Assembly (NCBI RefSeq): GCF_002929295.1
Contig: NZ_PJIM01000001.1
Coordinates: 1,293,398-1,357,397, forward strand
DNA length: 64,000 nt
Reading direction: 5' to 3'
Source of the DNA: Arthrobacter sp. SX1312
Lineage (GTDB): Bacteria; Actinomycetota; Actinomycetes; Actinomycetales; Micrococcaceae
Made by a program: the position numbers and the translations under genes. Numbering within the stretch: the stretch's first letter is position 1; every line of letters begins with the position of its first letter. This document shows positions 18,083 to 25,751 of this stretch, piece by piece. The notes beneath the pieces are model-generated. The model did no database searches. It was not told the DNA's origin and was given only the letters and a program-made list of their open reading frames with translations.

Positions 18083-18706
18083 CTAGTGCGGGCCCCGGCT
18101 CTCGAGCCAGGGACCGAGCAGACCCCGTGGCACGTCCTCGGCCGTCAGCGCGAAACTCCTGTGGTCGGCCCACTGTCCGGCGATGTGCAGGAACCGCGGG
18201 CGCAGGCCCTCGTCGCGGAAGTGGAGCTTCTCCACGACGCGCAGGCTCGCCCGGTTCTCGGGGCGGATGTTGATCTCCATCCGGTGGAGCCCGAGATCCC
18301 GGAAGCAGTAGTCCGTCGCCAGCGCCACCGCCGTCGGTGCGATCCCCCGGCCGGCCCGCTCGGCGTCGACCCAGTAGCCGAGCGTCGCCGTCATCGCCGA
18401 GCCCCAGGTGATGCCCGAGACGGTGAGCTGTCCCACGAGCCGCGCATCCCGGGATCCGGGCTGCTGCTCCGTGATGAGGAACGGCAGCGCCACACCGGCG
18501 CGCGCCTGGGACGTCAGGGAGCGCACCATCTGGTGGTAGGTGGGCAGGAAGCCCTCAGGGTCCGGGTTGGAGGCCTCCCAGGGCGCGAGCCAAGAGGCGT
18601 TGCGCTGCCGCAACGCCGTCCAGGCTGCCTTGTCCCTGTGGCGGATGGGCCTGAGGACCAGGGATCCGGTCCTGAGGTTCACGGGCCAGCTGGTTGCCGA
18701 CCACAC
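18083..18706 (-). CDS. GNAT-family N-acetyltransferase, RimJ-like
   Basis: 207-residue GNAT of the RimJ/RimL branch. LVLRPIRHRDKAAW is the usual opening; the acetyl-CoA site is in GYWVDAERAGRGIAPTAVALATDY (Q/RxxGxG/A variant RAGRGIA), followed by LGLHRMEINIRPENRASLRVVEKLHF, the classical RimJ block. GTG start at 18706 with the galU stop 7 bases upstream; GTG 18682 is an alternative. Gene order matches rimJ (Rv0995) near galU in mycobacteria. The substrate may be a ribosomal protein N-terminus but this is inference. Confidence 0.9.
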   Translation of the reverse strand: MWSATSWPVNLRTGSLVLRPIRHRDKAAWTALRQRNASWLAPWEASNPDPEGFLPTYHQMVRSLTSQARAGVALPFLITEQQPGSRDARLVGQLTVSGITWGSAMTATLGYWVDAERAGRGIAPTAVALATDYCFRDLGLHRMEINIRPENRASLRVVEKLHFRDEGLRPRFLHIAGQWADHRSFALTAEDVPRGLLGPWLESRGPH

Positions 18707-18712
18707 GGCGGA

Positions 18713-19615
18713 CTACTCGGGGATGTTCTTGCTGAAGTCCTTGATCCAGGCACGGAGGTCCGGACCGAGGTCCTCGCGCTCCGATGCGAGCGTCACCACG
18801 GCCTTCAGGTAGCTCAGCTTGTCGCCCGTGTCGTAGCGGCGGCCGCGGAACACCACACCGTAGACACCGGATCCCTCGCCCTCGGCGCTCGCCAGGGTCT
18901 GCAGGGCGTCGGTCAGCTGGATCTCGCCGCCGCGGCCCGGTGCGGTGGTCTCGAGGACGTCGAACACGCGGGGGTGCAGGACGTAGCGGCCGATCACGGC
19001 GAGGTTCGACGGCGCGTCCTCGACGGCGGGCTTCTCGACGAGCTGGTTCACACGGACGTGGCCTTCGCCGTCGATCTCGGTGATGTCCGCACAGCCGTAG
19101 GCGCTGATTTGCTGGGGATCCACCTCGATCAGGGCGATGACGGACCCGCCGGTCTTCGCCTGCACCTCGATCATGGTCTCCAGCAGGGGATCGCGCTCGT
19201 CGATCAGGTCGTCGCCGAGCAGGACGGCGAACGGCTCGTTGTTGACGTGCAGCCGGGCGCGCAGCACGGCGTGGCCGAGACCCTTCGGGTCGCCCTGGCG
19301 CAGGTAGTGGATGTCGCCGAGTTCCGAGGGGCGCCGCACCGCGGCGAGCTTGTCGTGATCGCCCTTGTCCTCGAGGGTCTGCTCGATGAAGGGGACGCGG
19401 TCGAAGTGGTCCTCGAGGGCGCGCTTGTTACGCCCGGTGATCATCAGGACGTCGGACAGGCCGGCGTCCACGGCCTCCTGCACCACGTACTGGATGGCGG
19501 GCTTGTCGACGACGGGGAGCATCTCCTTCGGCATCGCCTTGGTCGCGGGAAGGAAGCGGGTTCCCAGCCCGGCCGCGGGAATGACGGCCTTAGTCACGCG
19601 TGATCGCAAAGTCAT
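18713..19615 (-). CDS. galU: UTP-glucose-1-phosphate uridylyltransferase GalU
   Basis: 300 residues. Makes UDP-glucose from UTP and glucose-1-phosphate for cell-wall and polysaccharide synthesis. Nucleotide-binding motif AAGLGTRFLPATKAMPKEML near residue 14, followed by VDKPAIQYVVQEAV. Later blocks include LGDDLIDERDPLLE (metal-binding DD), VNQLVEKP and DTGDKLSYLKAVV. Start at ATG 19615; an in-frame GTG at 19624 is less likely. Divergent from the 5-FCL gene with only 56 bp between the starts. The acetyltransferase follows directly. Confidence 0.96.
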   Translation of the reverse strand: MTLRSRVTKAVIPAAGLGTRFLPATKAMPKEMLPVVDKPAIQYVVQEAVDAGLSDVLMITGRNKRALEDHFDRVPFIEQTLEDKGDHDKLAAVRRPSELGDIHYLRQGDPKGLGHAVLRARLHVNNEPFAVLLGDDLIDERDPLLETMIEVQAKTGGSVIALIEVDPQQISAYGCADITEIDGEGHVRVNQLVEKPAVEDAPSNLAVIGRYVLHPRVFDVLETTAPGRGGEIQLTDALQTLASAEGEGSGVYGVVFRGRRYDTGDKLSYLKAVVTLASEREDLGPDLRAWIKDFSKNIPE

Positions 19616-19671
19616 GGGAACCACACTACATAACGGGCCCCCGTTTCCCGGGCGATCGGCACAATGGTGGA

Positions 19672-20349
19672 ATGAGCTCTTCTCCTCGTGCTACCGGGCC
19701 CGCAGCAGCTGCCGGCCCGGACAAGGCCCGACTGCGCCGATCGCTCCGGGAGGCCCGCGCCGCGCTGGACCCGGTCGACCGGCAGCGGCAGTCGGAGGCG
19801 CTGGCCTTCGTCGTGACGCAGTACCTCGGGGGGACCGCCGGCCGGGCCGCGGACCCGGCATCCCGCCGCCCCACGATCGCCGCCTATCTCGGCCTCGACC
19901 CGGAGCCGGACACCGCGCCGCTGCTCCGGGACCTGCACCGTCTCGGCTACGGCCTGGCCGTCCCCGTCTGCGAGCCCGGGTACCAGCTGTCCTGGACCGC
20001 CTGGGCCCCCGGCGTCCCGCTCCGGCGCTCCGTTCGCGCCCCGGTGCTCGAGCCCACCGGGCCACGGCAGGCGTTCGAGGACCTGCCGGACGTCGCCCTC
20101 GTCCTCGTCCCAGCCCTCGCCGTGGACCGCTCCGGGCACCGGATCGGTCAGGGCGGCGGCTACTACGACCGTTTCCTGGCGCGGCATCCGCTCGGTCGGC
20201 CGGACGCGGTCCCCCGGCTCGGCGCGGTCTACCGCTCCGAGGTCCTGCCCGCGGGCGCCATCCCGGCCGAGCCCTACGACCAGCCCCTCCAGGGCGTCTT
20301 CACCGCCGACGGGGTGCTGGACACCGGGACACGCCGCCCGCCGGTGTAG
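19672..20349 (+). CDS. 5-formyltetrahydrofolate cyclo-ligase
   Basis: 225 residues. ATP-dependent conversion of 5-formyl-THF to 5,10-methenyl-THF in one-carbon metabolism. N-terminal ATP-binding helix KARLRRSLREARAAL, substrate pocket segment, and the C-terminal family signature IGQGGGYYDRFL at 158-169. ATG at 19672. Same position relative to galU as Rv0992c. The CIRCE element of the next gene starts 3 bp after the stop codon. Confidence 0.94.
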   Translation: MSSSPRATGPAAAAGPDKARLRRSLREARAALDPVDRQRQSEALAFVVTQYLGGTAGRAADPASRRPTIAAYLGLDPEPDTAPLLRDLHRLGYGLAVPVCEPGYQLSWTAWAPGVPLRRSVRAPVLEPTGPRQAFEDLPDVALVLVPALAVDRSGHRIGQGGGYYDRFLARHPLGRPDAVPRLGAVYRSEVLPAGAIPAEPYDQPLQGVFTADGVLDTGTRRPPV

Positions 20350-20350
20350 A

Positions 20351-20377
20351 CTGGCACTCGACCCCGGAGAGTGCCAA
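20351..20377 (+). promoter_or_regulatory. CIRCE (HrcA) operator upstream of zinc-ribbon gene
   Basis: TGGCACTC (20352-20359), 9-base spacer, GAGTGCCA (20369-20376): perfect 8-bp arms with exactly the CIRCE spacing, and the same arms as the element before groES in this window. A possible -10 TAGACT (20347-20352) overlaps its left edge. HrcA binding is inferred from the motif. Confidence 0.88.
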
Positions 20378-20435
20378 CAGCGTGTGCTGGAAGCGTGCCT
20401 GCCGGGGACCACGAAGCCTGTCCAGGAGGATCTCC

Positions 20436-20771
20436 ATGCCCATGTACGCCTACGCCTGCAAGGACTGCGGCCACACCTTCGATATCCAGCAGTCCTTCTC
20501 CGACGACTCCCTGACCGTCTGCCCCGTGTGCGACGGCGCGTTGCGGAAGAAGTTCAACAGCGTGGGCGTGGTCTTCAAGGGCTCGGGTTTCTACCGCAAC
20601 GACTCCCGCGACACGAAGTCGAGCACGGATGCGAAATCACCCGCCGCTCCCGCCGTGCCGTCGTCGGGGTCCTCGGAGTCCTCCAGCGTGCCGAGCACCG
20701 CCGGCGCGTCCGCCGGCTCCTCCTCCGGAGCTGCCCCGGCCTCGGCGGGCGCCGACCGCGCCGCCTCCTGA
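20436..20771 (+). CDS. FmdB-family zinc-ribbon protein, Ruc (Rv0991c)-like chaperone
   Basis: 111 residues. N-terminal zinc ribbon with C8-x2-C11 and C29-x2-C32 (YACKDCG, VCPVCDG), then a short VGVVFKGSGFYRNDSRD block, then a 50-residue Ser/Ala/Pro-rich tail with almost no hydrophobic order. In M. tuberculosis Rv0991c (Ruc) has this layout, sits beside 5-FCL, is HrcA-regulated and acts as a redox-regulated chaperone whose cysteines control activity. The same gene order and a CIRCE operator are present here, so the same role is likely. ATG at 20436 with AGGAGG 6 bases upstream. Confidence 0.88.
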   Translation: MPMYAYACKDCGHTFDIQQSFSDDSLTVCPVCDGALRKKFNSVGVVFKGSGFYRNDSRDTKSSTDAKSPAAPAVPSSGSSESSSVPSTAGASAGSSSGAAPASAGADRAAS

Positions 20772-20871
20772 CCGTCGGACCGTCATCCGTGCACGGCCGC
20801 GGATGCCGGCTGATGTCCACATAGCAGCGGCACGGCCCGTCGGGCGGGACACCACCGCCTAGCGTCGGTCC

Positions 20872-21543
20872 ATGCACACCGTCCGCCGCCCCCGGGGCGC
20901 CCCTCTCAGGCACCGCCTCCACCGGATGCTGCATCGACGCCGGAGGCTCCTCGCGTGTCTCCTCCTGTGTGCTGCCGCAGGCGTCGCCGTCGAGGCGGTC
21001 GTCGGCGAGGACTACCCGACGACGCCGGTCGTCAGTGCGGCCCGCGACCTCGCCGTCGGGACCGTCCTCACGGACGCCGACGTGGCGATCGTCCGGGTCC
21101 CCGACCAGGCCGTCGTCGCCGGCACCCTGCGCCGCGCCGACGAGGTGGTGGGTCGGCAGCTGGCCACGCCCCTGCCGGAAGGCTTCCCGTTCTCCGGGAC
21201 CGCCTTCGTCGGCGACGGCCTGCTGACGGGGATGGCGCAGGGCACCGTGGCGGTCCCGCTCCGTCCGGCCGATGCCGCCACCGTCCAGCTCCTGGCCCCC
21301 GGGCAGCGCGTGGACGTGATCCTCAGTACCGGCAACGGGTTCGACGTCCCGGGCGACTCGACGGTCCTCGCCCGGTCGGTCGCCGTCCTGTGGACCGCGC
21401 CGGAGGCCGGCAGCGGGACGTGGCCCGGTGCCGGGGACGACGGCGGGCTCGTCGTCGTCGCGGCCGGCCCGGAGGACGCCGCGACGCTCGCCGGAGCCTC
21501 CAGCGCCGGGGACGTGCACCTCGTCCTCACCACCGGCTCATGA
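20872..21543 (+). CDS. SAF-domain protein, CpaB/RcpC-like
   Basis: 223 residues. An Arg-rich cytoplasmic start (about 25 residues) is followed by one membrane anchor (LLACLLLCAAAGVAVEAVV) and an extracytoplasmic SAF domain: VVSAARDLAVGTVLTDADVAIVRVPDQAV, then VGRQLATPLPEGFPF, then VPLRPADAATVQLLAPGQRVDVIL. This matches the Flp pilus assembly protein CpaB fold. No other pilus genes are near, so it may act alone in the envelope. ATG at 20872, 100 bp after the zinc-ribbon gene; it may be in the same transcript. Confidence 0.82.
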   Translation: MHTVRRPRGAPLRHRLHRMLHRRRRLLACLLLCAAAGVAVEAVVGEDYPTTPVVSAARDLAVGTVLTDADVAIVRVPDQAVVAGTLRRADEVVGRQLATPLPEGFPFSGTAFVGDGLLTGMAQGTVAVPLRPADAATVQLLAPGQRVDVILSTGNGFDVPGDSTVLARSVAVLWTAPEAGSGTWPGAGDDGGLVVVAAGPEDAATLAGASSAGDVHLVLTTGS

Positions 21544-21593
21544 GCCCGCGTCTCCGCCGTCCCGCCGTCCCCTTGTGCCGCCGGATGCAGCGC

Positions 21594-24500
21594 TCAGCCC
21601 CAGTGCGGCGGCCGCTGCTCCTTGAGCCACGCGTCGTGATCATCGGGGGTGTCGCCCCAGGCCCGCGGGTCGTCCTCCCCCGCGGTCGCCGGGATGGCCG
21701 GCCCCGAATCCTTCGGGGACGCCTGGCCCGCGGCAGCGCCGCGGTCCGGCTGCTGGTCGTCGCGGCTCATCCTGTCGGCGTCCTTCCGTGGCGTCGGCTG
21801 GTCTGCATGATCGCGGGGCGGCAGCCCGATGAGCGCCGATGCGCGCTCCGCGCAGCCGTCCGGGTCCGTGAACACCTCGATGGTCCACAGCGGCATGTAG
21901 CGCCACCCCATGCGTTCGAGGATCTGGGGCCTGAGCCTGCTGCGCTCCCGCACGGACATGGACTTGTAGCGGCCGGTGCCGTCCGATTCGATGGCCAGCG
22001 GTGCGGGCCGTTCGTCCTGCGCGGCAGCGGCGCTCCCGTCCGCCCGGAGGTCGGCGGGCCGCACCGCGACGATGTCCAGGACACCCGCATAGTGGTCCCA
22101 CACCTCGGCGCCGCGGTGCCGCAGCCGGTCCACGAGGTCCGCGACGAGGGGGTCCTCGTTGCTTCCGGACGTGGGTCTGCTCCGGCCGGCGTCGCCGCCG
22201 AGTTCGCGCTGGAGCAGCTCGAAGAAGTCCAGGGCGCCGGCGGTGAGGCGGTCGGGGTCGAGGTCGGAGGGCTCGAAGCAGGTGAGCACGTGCTGCAGCC
22301 GGCGGGCACGCGTCATGGCCATCACGAAGTTGCGGCGCCCGTCGGGACCCGACAGCGGTCCGAAGGAGTGCAGGGTACGCCCGTGGGGGGTGCGGCCGTA
22401 GCCGAGCGAGAAGATGATGTCGTCACGGACCAGGCCTCCGGCTCGTTCCACCGGCACCACCCGGAAGGACTCCCGGCCCGGCGTGAAGAACCCGGCGGCC
22501 CAGGGGAACTCCGCCATCTGCAGGCGGATGGCCTCCCCGACCCGCGCGGCGTGCCGGGCACTGGCGGTGACCACGGCGAGGGAGACGCCCGGACGGCGGC
22601 GGATGTGCTCGAAGACGAGTTCGACGACCCGGTTGACCTCGACGTCGACGCTCTCCACGCCGTCGTGCTCGGAGCTCGGCATCCCGGTCCCGTTCGGAAG
22701 GTATTCGACCACGAGTCCGCGGCCCTCCCCGGTGACCTCGGAGGCCTGCGGCAGGCGGGTGAGCTTCCCGTCGTAGAACGATTCGCTCAGGTAGGTCCCC
22801 AGGCCGCGGTCCACACCGCGGTACACCTCGGTCAGTCCGCGCACGGGCAGGACCGAACGCAGCGCGTCGAAGGCGCTGGGCAGGGGCTCGAGGGCCGAGG
22901 CGCGGTCGGCGGACTGCACCTCGATGCTGAAGCGGGTGGGAGCGGCCAGGCGGTCGTCGCCGAAGACCACGGTCTGCGAGGAGCGGGCCACACACGGCAC
23001 CGCGCTCTGCAGGGACATCGACTCGCCGTCGAGGATGACGGCGGTGTCGAACCGGTAGTCCCCGGGCACCGCGCCCCGGACGGTCAGCGGGCTCACGGCC
23101 CAGATGGGCAGGAGCGCCGCCACGAGGTCGCGGTGGAGGGCGGCGAAGACCTCCAGGGTCAGAGTGCCGTCCTTCAGCTCCTGGCGCAGCCGTGCGGCGT
23201 CCTCGGGGTGGCCCTCGACCGCGGCACGCCAGCGGTCCGCGAGGATCCAGCGGACCCGGGCGGATCCGGAGGCGATGTGCGCGTTGTCCGCGAGCCGGTA
23301 CTCGGCCTCCAGCTTGCGGAGGCTCGCGCCGTCCGACATCGCGAGGTAGTCGTCCCCGCTGATCATGGCCTCGAGGGCGGACTGCCACCACGCGAGCTCG
23401 AGCTCGGAGCCCACGCGGTCGGCGGGCACCTCCCGGGCTGCGAGGTCGGTGAGCAGTTCCGCGAGGCCCTGCTCGCGCATCTCGTCGAGGAGCAGCGTGC
23501 GCTCGGGCAGCGTCTCCAGCGTGTCCTTGTCCGCGGCGAGGTCTCGCAGCAGGGCCTCGAGGCCGTCCAGGGCCAGTCCGGCGAGGTCCGGGTGCTCCGC
23601 CGTGGGCCGCAGGATGGCGGTGAGCTCGGCGAGGCGCCCCTCGACGTCGCGGTAGGAGGCGTGGATCTCGGCCAGCCCGGTCGGCACGGAGGGGTGGCGC
23701 TCGGTGAGGGCGTACCGCGTCCACAGCGTGCGCTGCTCCTGCACCTCGAGCAGCGAACTGTGGAGGTCGGAGATGTGGACGCCCGGCCGGATGTACTCCT
23801 TGGCCACGCGCCGCAGCCGGGACCGCGTCATCGAGCTCATCTCGATGCCGCGTTCCTTCCGCCATGCCGACGGCGCCGTGGCCGAGATGAGGTCCGTCAC
23901 GGGGCGGTCGAAGATGTCCGGCGTGAACTTGTCGAGGCTGCCCCGCACGGCGACGAGCAGCTCGAGCTGCTCCCCCCACTCCCTGAAGCTCTCGCCGAGG
24001 GTGATGTGCGAGTGTTCCGCGACGCGCTGCACCTCACCGCGCAGCGCGGGGATCCCGGTGGCGAGCTCCTCGGCGAGGCCGTGCGCGTGCTCGGTCTCCT
24101 TGCGATTGAGCAGCTGCGCGCCGTACCAGGGGCTCTCGGTCGAGGCCTTGCTGAAGCTGCCCAGTTCCGCGGCCCGCTGGAGGCGTTCCGTGAGCTCCCG
24201 ACGGTCGGGGATGGAGTCGAGGACGCTGCGCTTGAGGCGCACCGTGGTGGACGGCGCCGGGTCGAGCGCGGTGAGTCCGGCCAGGGACTGCATCGCCTGG
24301 TACGGCGAGCAGCTCCACCGGCTGCGCACGTTGTGCAGGCTGCGCACGTGCTCGATCAGCTGGTGCCGGTGTTCGCTGAGCGTGGAGTGCAGGGTCCCGA
24401 GCGACGGTTCGGCCGCCTTCTCGTTCCGGACCAGGGCCCGGATGACGGCTTCCCGCAGCTGGGCGGGACCGGTCTGGCTGCCGAGCTGGAGCACGAGGGA

Positions 24501-25658
24501 GCCGAGGTCCAGACCGTCGAGGTCCTGGACGAATTCGTTGAGCGTGCCCCGGCGCTCGGCGGCGACGATCACGCGACGGCCCGCGGCGGCGGACCTGGCC
24601 GCCAGGTTGAGTGCCGTCTGGGTCTGGCCCGTCCCGGGCGGAGCGGCCACGACGACGCTCACGCCGGCGGACGCGAGGTCGAGGACCTCCTGCTGGGCGC
24701 GGTCCGCGTCGAGGATCAGGAGCTCGTCCTGGGGATCACGCTCGTCGGGGGCCGGGAACGAAAGTCCGTCGGCCGCCGTCGTGAGCGACGCGGCGGCCTC
24801 CTCGTCACCGCGCGCCGACGCCATGAGCGCCGCCAGCACGGGGTGCTCGGGGCGCAGGGCGGGGTCGCCCCTCACCCCGGCGAGGTCGGCGAAGGTCGAC
24901 ACGAGGATGCGGTGCTCCACCGACATGCCGCGTACGCCCTCACTGAGCACACGCATGCGCTCGAGGACCGGATGCGGGTCGAACCGGGCTGTCCCGTAGG
25001 CGAGGCGAGCGATACCCGCCGGGTCGACCTGCAGGCCCTGCTGGTTCCGCAGGTGCCGGACGAGCGCCGGGTTCATGCGGGCCTGCTCGGTGATCTGGAG
25101 CTCGTAGTCGTCCTGCGACGCGTGGACGGTCAGGGACACGGCGGTCAGGAGCACGGGGGCGTTGAGGGTCTGGGAACGCCCGGAGTCGTCCACGGACCGC
25201 CAGGACGCCGTGCCGGCGGCCAGGTAGCCGACGTCGATCCCGCGTTCGGTCCCGAGTTCGAAGATCTTGGCGCGGAGGGCGCGGGCGGCCGCCTTGGCAG
25301 CGCTGTACTGCACCGGGTCCCGGAGGAGGGTGGACAGCCTCGTCCGGCGTCCTGCGAGAAGCTGTGCGAGGCCCGAGGGGTGCGCATGGGTCAGGTCGAT
25401 GCTGGTCCCGGCGGAGGGCCGGAAGTGGAGCAGGGTGTCCCCGCTGGCCTGCGATCCGAGCCCTTCGAGCCAGGGCTCGAGGAAGTCCTGGGCGGCCGGG
25501 CCCGCGGGCGACGGCGCCGGCTGCTGCTCCGGCGCGGCGACCGGCCGGCCCTGCTGCGGCTGATCCGCCGGCTCTCCCGCCGCGTCACGCTGGTCCTGCT
25601 CCGGCACCGCCGCCTTCTTCCCTGCATTGTCTCGTGCTGATCTCGACCAGATGGGCAT
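21594..25658 (-). CDS. Large SF1 helicase-like protein with degenerate ATPase motifs and C-terminal PD-(D/E)XK-type nuclease domain
   Basis: 1354 residues from ATG 25658 (GGAAG upstream). Residues about 1-65 are charged and disordered; 70-310 form a DUF4011-like N-terminal domain (SIDLTHAHPSGLAQLLAGRRTRL). The SF1 core begins at VVVAAPPGTGQTQTAL (337-350): the Walker A lysine is glutamine (Q345, CAG codon at 24624-24626). The Walker B-like stretch VILDGESMS (around 870) lacks the DE pair, and the motif-III-like FGDDRLAAPTRF follows. The C-terminus (about 1180-1300) looks like the Vsr/DUF559 nuclease-like unit, with IESDGTGRYKS and RSRLRPQILERMGWRYMPLWTIEVF. Function unknown; DNA repair or defence are guesses. 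Next to guaA; composition like its neighbours. Confidence 0.8.
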   Translation of the reverse strand: MPIWSRSARDNAGKKAAVPEQDQRDAAGEPADQPQQGRPVAAPEQQPAPSPAGPAAQDFLEPWLEGLGSQASGDTLLHFRPSAGTSIDLTHAHPSGLAQLLAGRRTRLSTLLRDPVQYSAAKAAARALRAKIFELGTERGIDVGYLAAGTASWRSVDDSGRSQTLNAPVLLTAVSLTVHASQDDYELQITEQARMNPALVRHLRNQQGLQVDPAGIARLAYGTARFDPHPVLERMRVLSEGVRGMSVEHRILVSTFADLAGVRGDPALRPEHPVLAALMASARGDEEAAASLTTAADGLSFPAPDERDPQDELLILDADRAQQEVLDLASAGVSVVVAAPPGTGQTQTALNLAARSAAAGRRVIVAAERRGTLNEFVQDLDGLDLGSLVLQLGSQTGPAQLREAVIRALVRNEKAAEPSLGTLHSTLSEHRHQLIEHVRSLHNVRSRWSCSPYQAMQSLAGLTALDPAPSTTVRLKRSVLDSIPDRRELTERLQRAAELGSFSKASTESPWYGAQLLNRKETEHAHGLAEELATGIPALRGEVQRVAEHSHITLGESFREWGEQLELLVAVRGSLDKFTPDIFDRPVTDLISATAPSAWRKERGIEMSSMTRSRLRRVAKEYIRPGVHISDLHSSLLEVQEQRTLWTRYALTERHPSVPTGLAEIHASYRDVEGRLAELTAILRPTAEHPDLAGLALDGLEALLRDLAADKDTLETLPERTLLLDEMREQGLAELLTDLAAREVPADRVGSELELAWWQSALEAMISGDDYLAMSDGASLRKLEAEYRLADNAHIASGSARVRWILADRWRAAVEGHPEDAARLRQELKDGTLTLEVFAALHRDLVAALLPIWAVSPLTVRGAVPGDYRFDTAVILDGESMSLQSAVPCVARSSQTVVFGDDRLAAPTRFSIEVQSADRASALEPLPSAFDALRSVLPVRGLTEVYRGVDRGLGTYLSESFYDGKLTRLPQASEVTGEGRGLVVEYLPNGTGMPSSEHDGVESVDVEVNRVVELVFEHIRRRPGVSLAVVTASARHAARVGEAIRLQMAEFPWAAGFFTPGRESFRVVPVERAGGLVRDDIIFSLGYGRTPHGRTLHSFGPLSGPDGRRNFVMAMTRARRLQHVLTCFEPSDLDPDRLTAGALDFFELLQRELGGDAGRSRPTSGSNEDPLVADLVDRLRHRGAEVWDHYAGVLDIVAVRPADLRADGSAAAAQDERPAPLAIESDGTGRYKSMSVRERSRLRPQILERMGWRYMPLWTIEVFTDPDGCAERASALIGLPPRDHADQPTPRKDADRMSRDDQQPDRGAAAGQASPKDSGPAIPATAGEDDPRAWGDTPDDHDAWLKEQRPPHWG

Positions 25659-25718
25659 GTCTTCCAAGCTATCCGAAAAGCGTCCGGACCCCGCGGATAG
25701 CAACGCGGCCCGGGCGGA

Positions 25719-25744
25719 CCGGAGTGGGCCGATGCCCACTCCGG
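25719..25744 (-). terminator. Hairpin after guaA
   Basis: Perfect 11-bp stem CCGGAGTGGGC / GCCCACTCCGG with a 4-base loop, 7 bp downstream of the guaA stop on the minus strand. No T-run, so either a Rho-aided or stabilising hairpin. Confidence 0.6.
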
Positions 25745-25751
25745 AGCGCGA

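Noticed and set aside
19365..20771. Long frame upstream of the zinc-ribbon protein running through galU and 5-FCL
   Set aside because: Shadow frame; the true start at 20436 has AGGAGG and gives the CxxC ribbon near the N-terminus as in FmdB-type proteins.
20955..25640. A 1561-codon open frame on the + strand opposite the helicase-like gene
   Set aside because: It is a shadow: low-complexity Arg/Gly/Pro/His product with no domain, explained by G+C bias at third positions of the real minus-strand gene.
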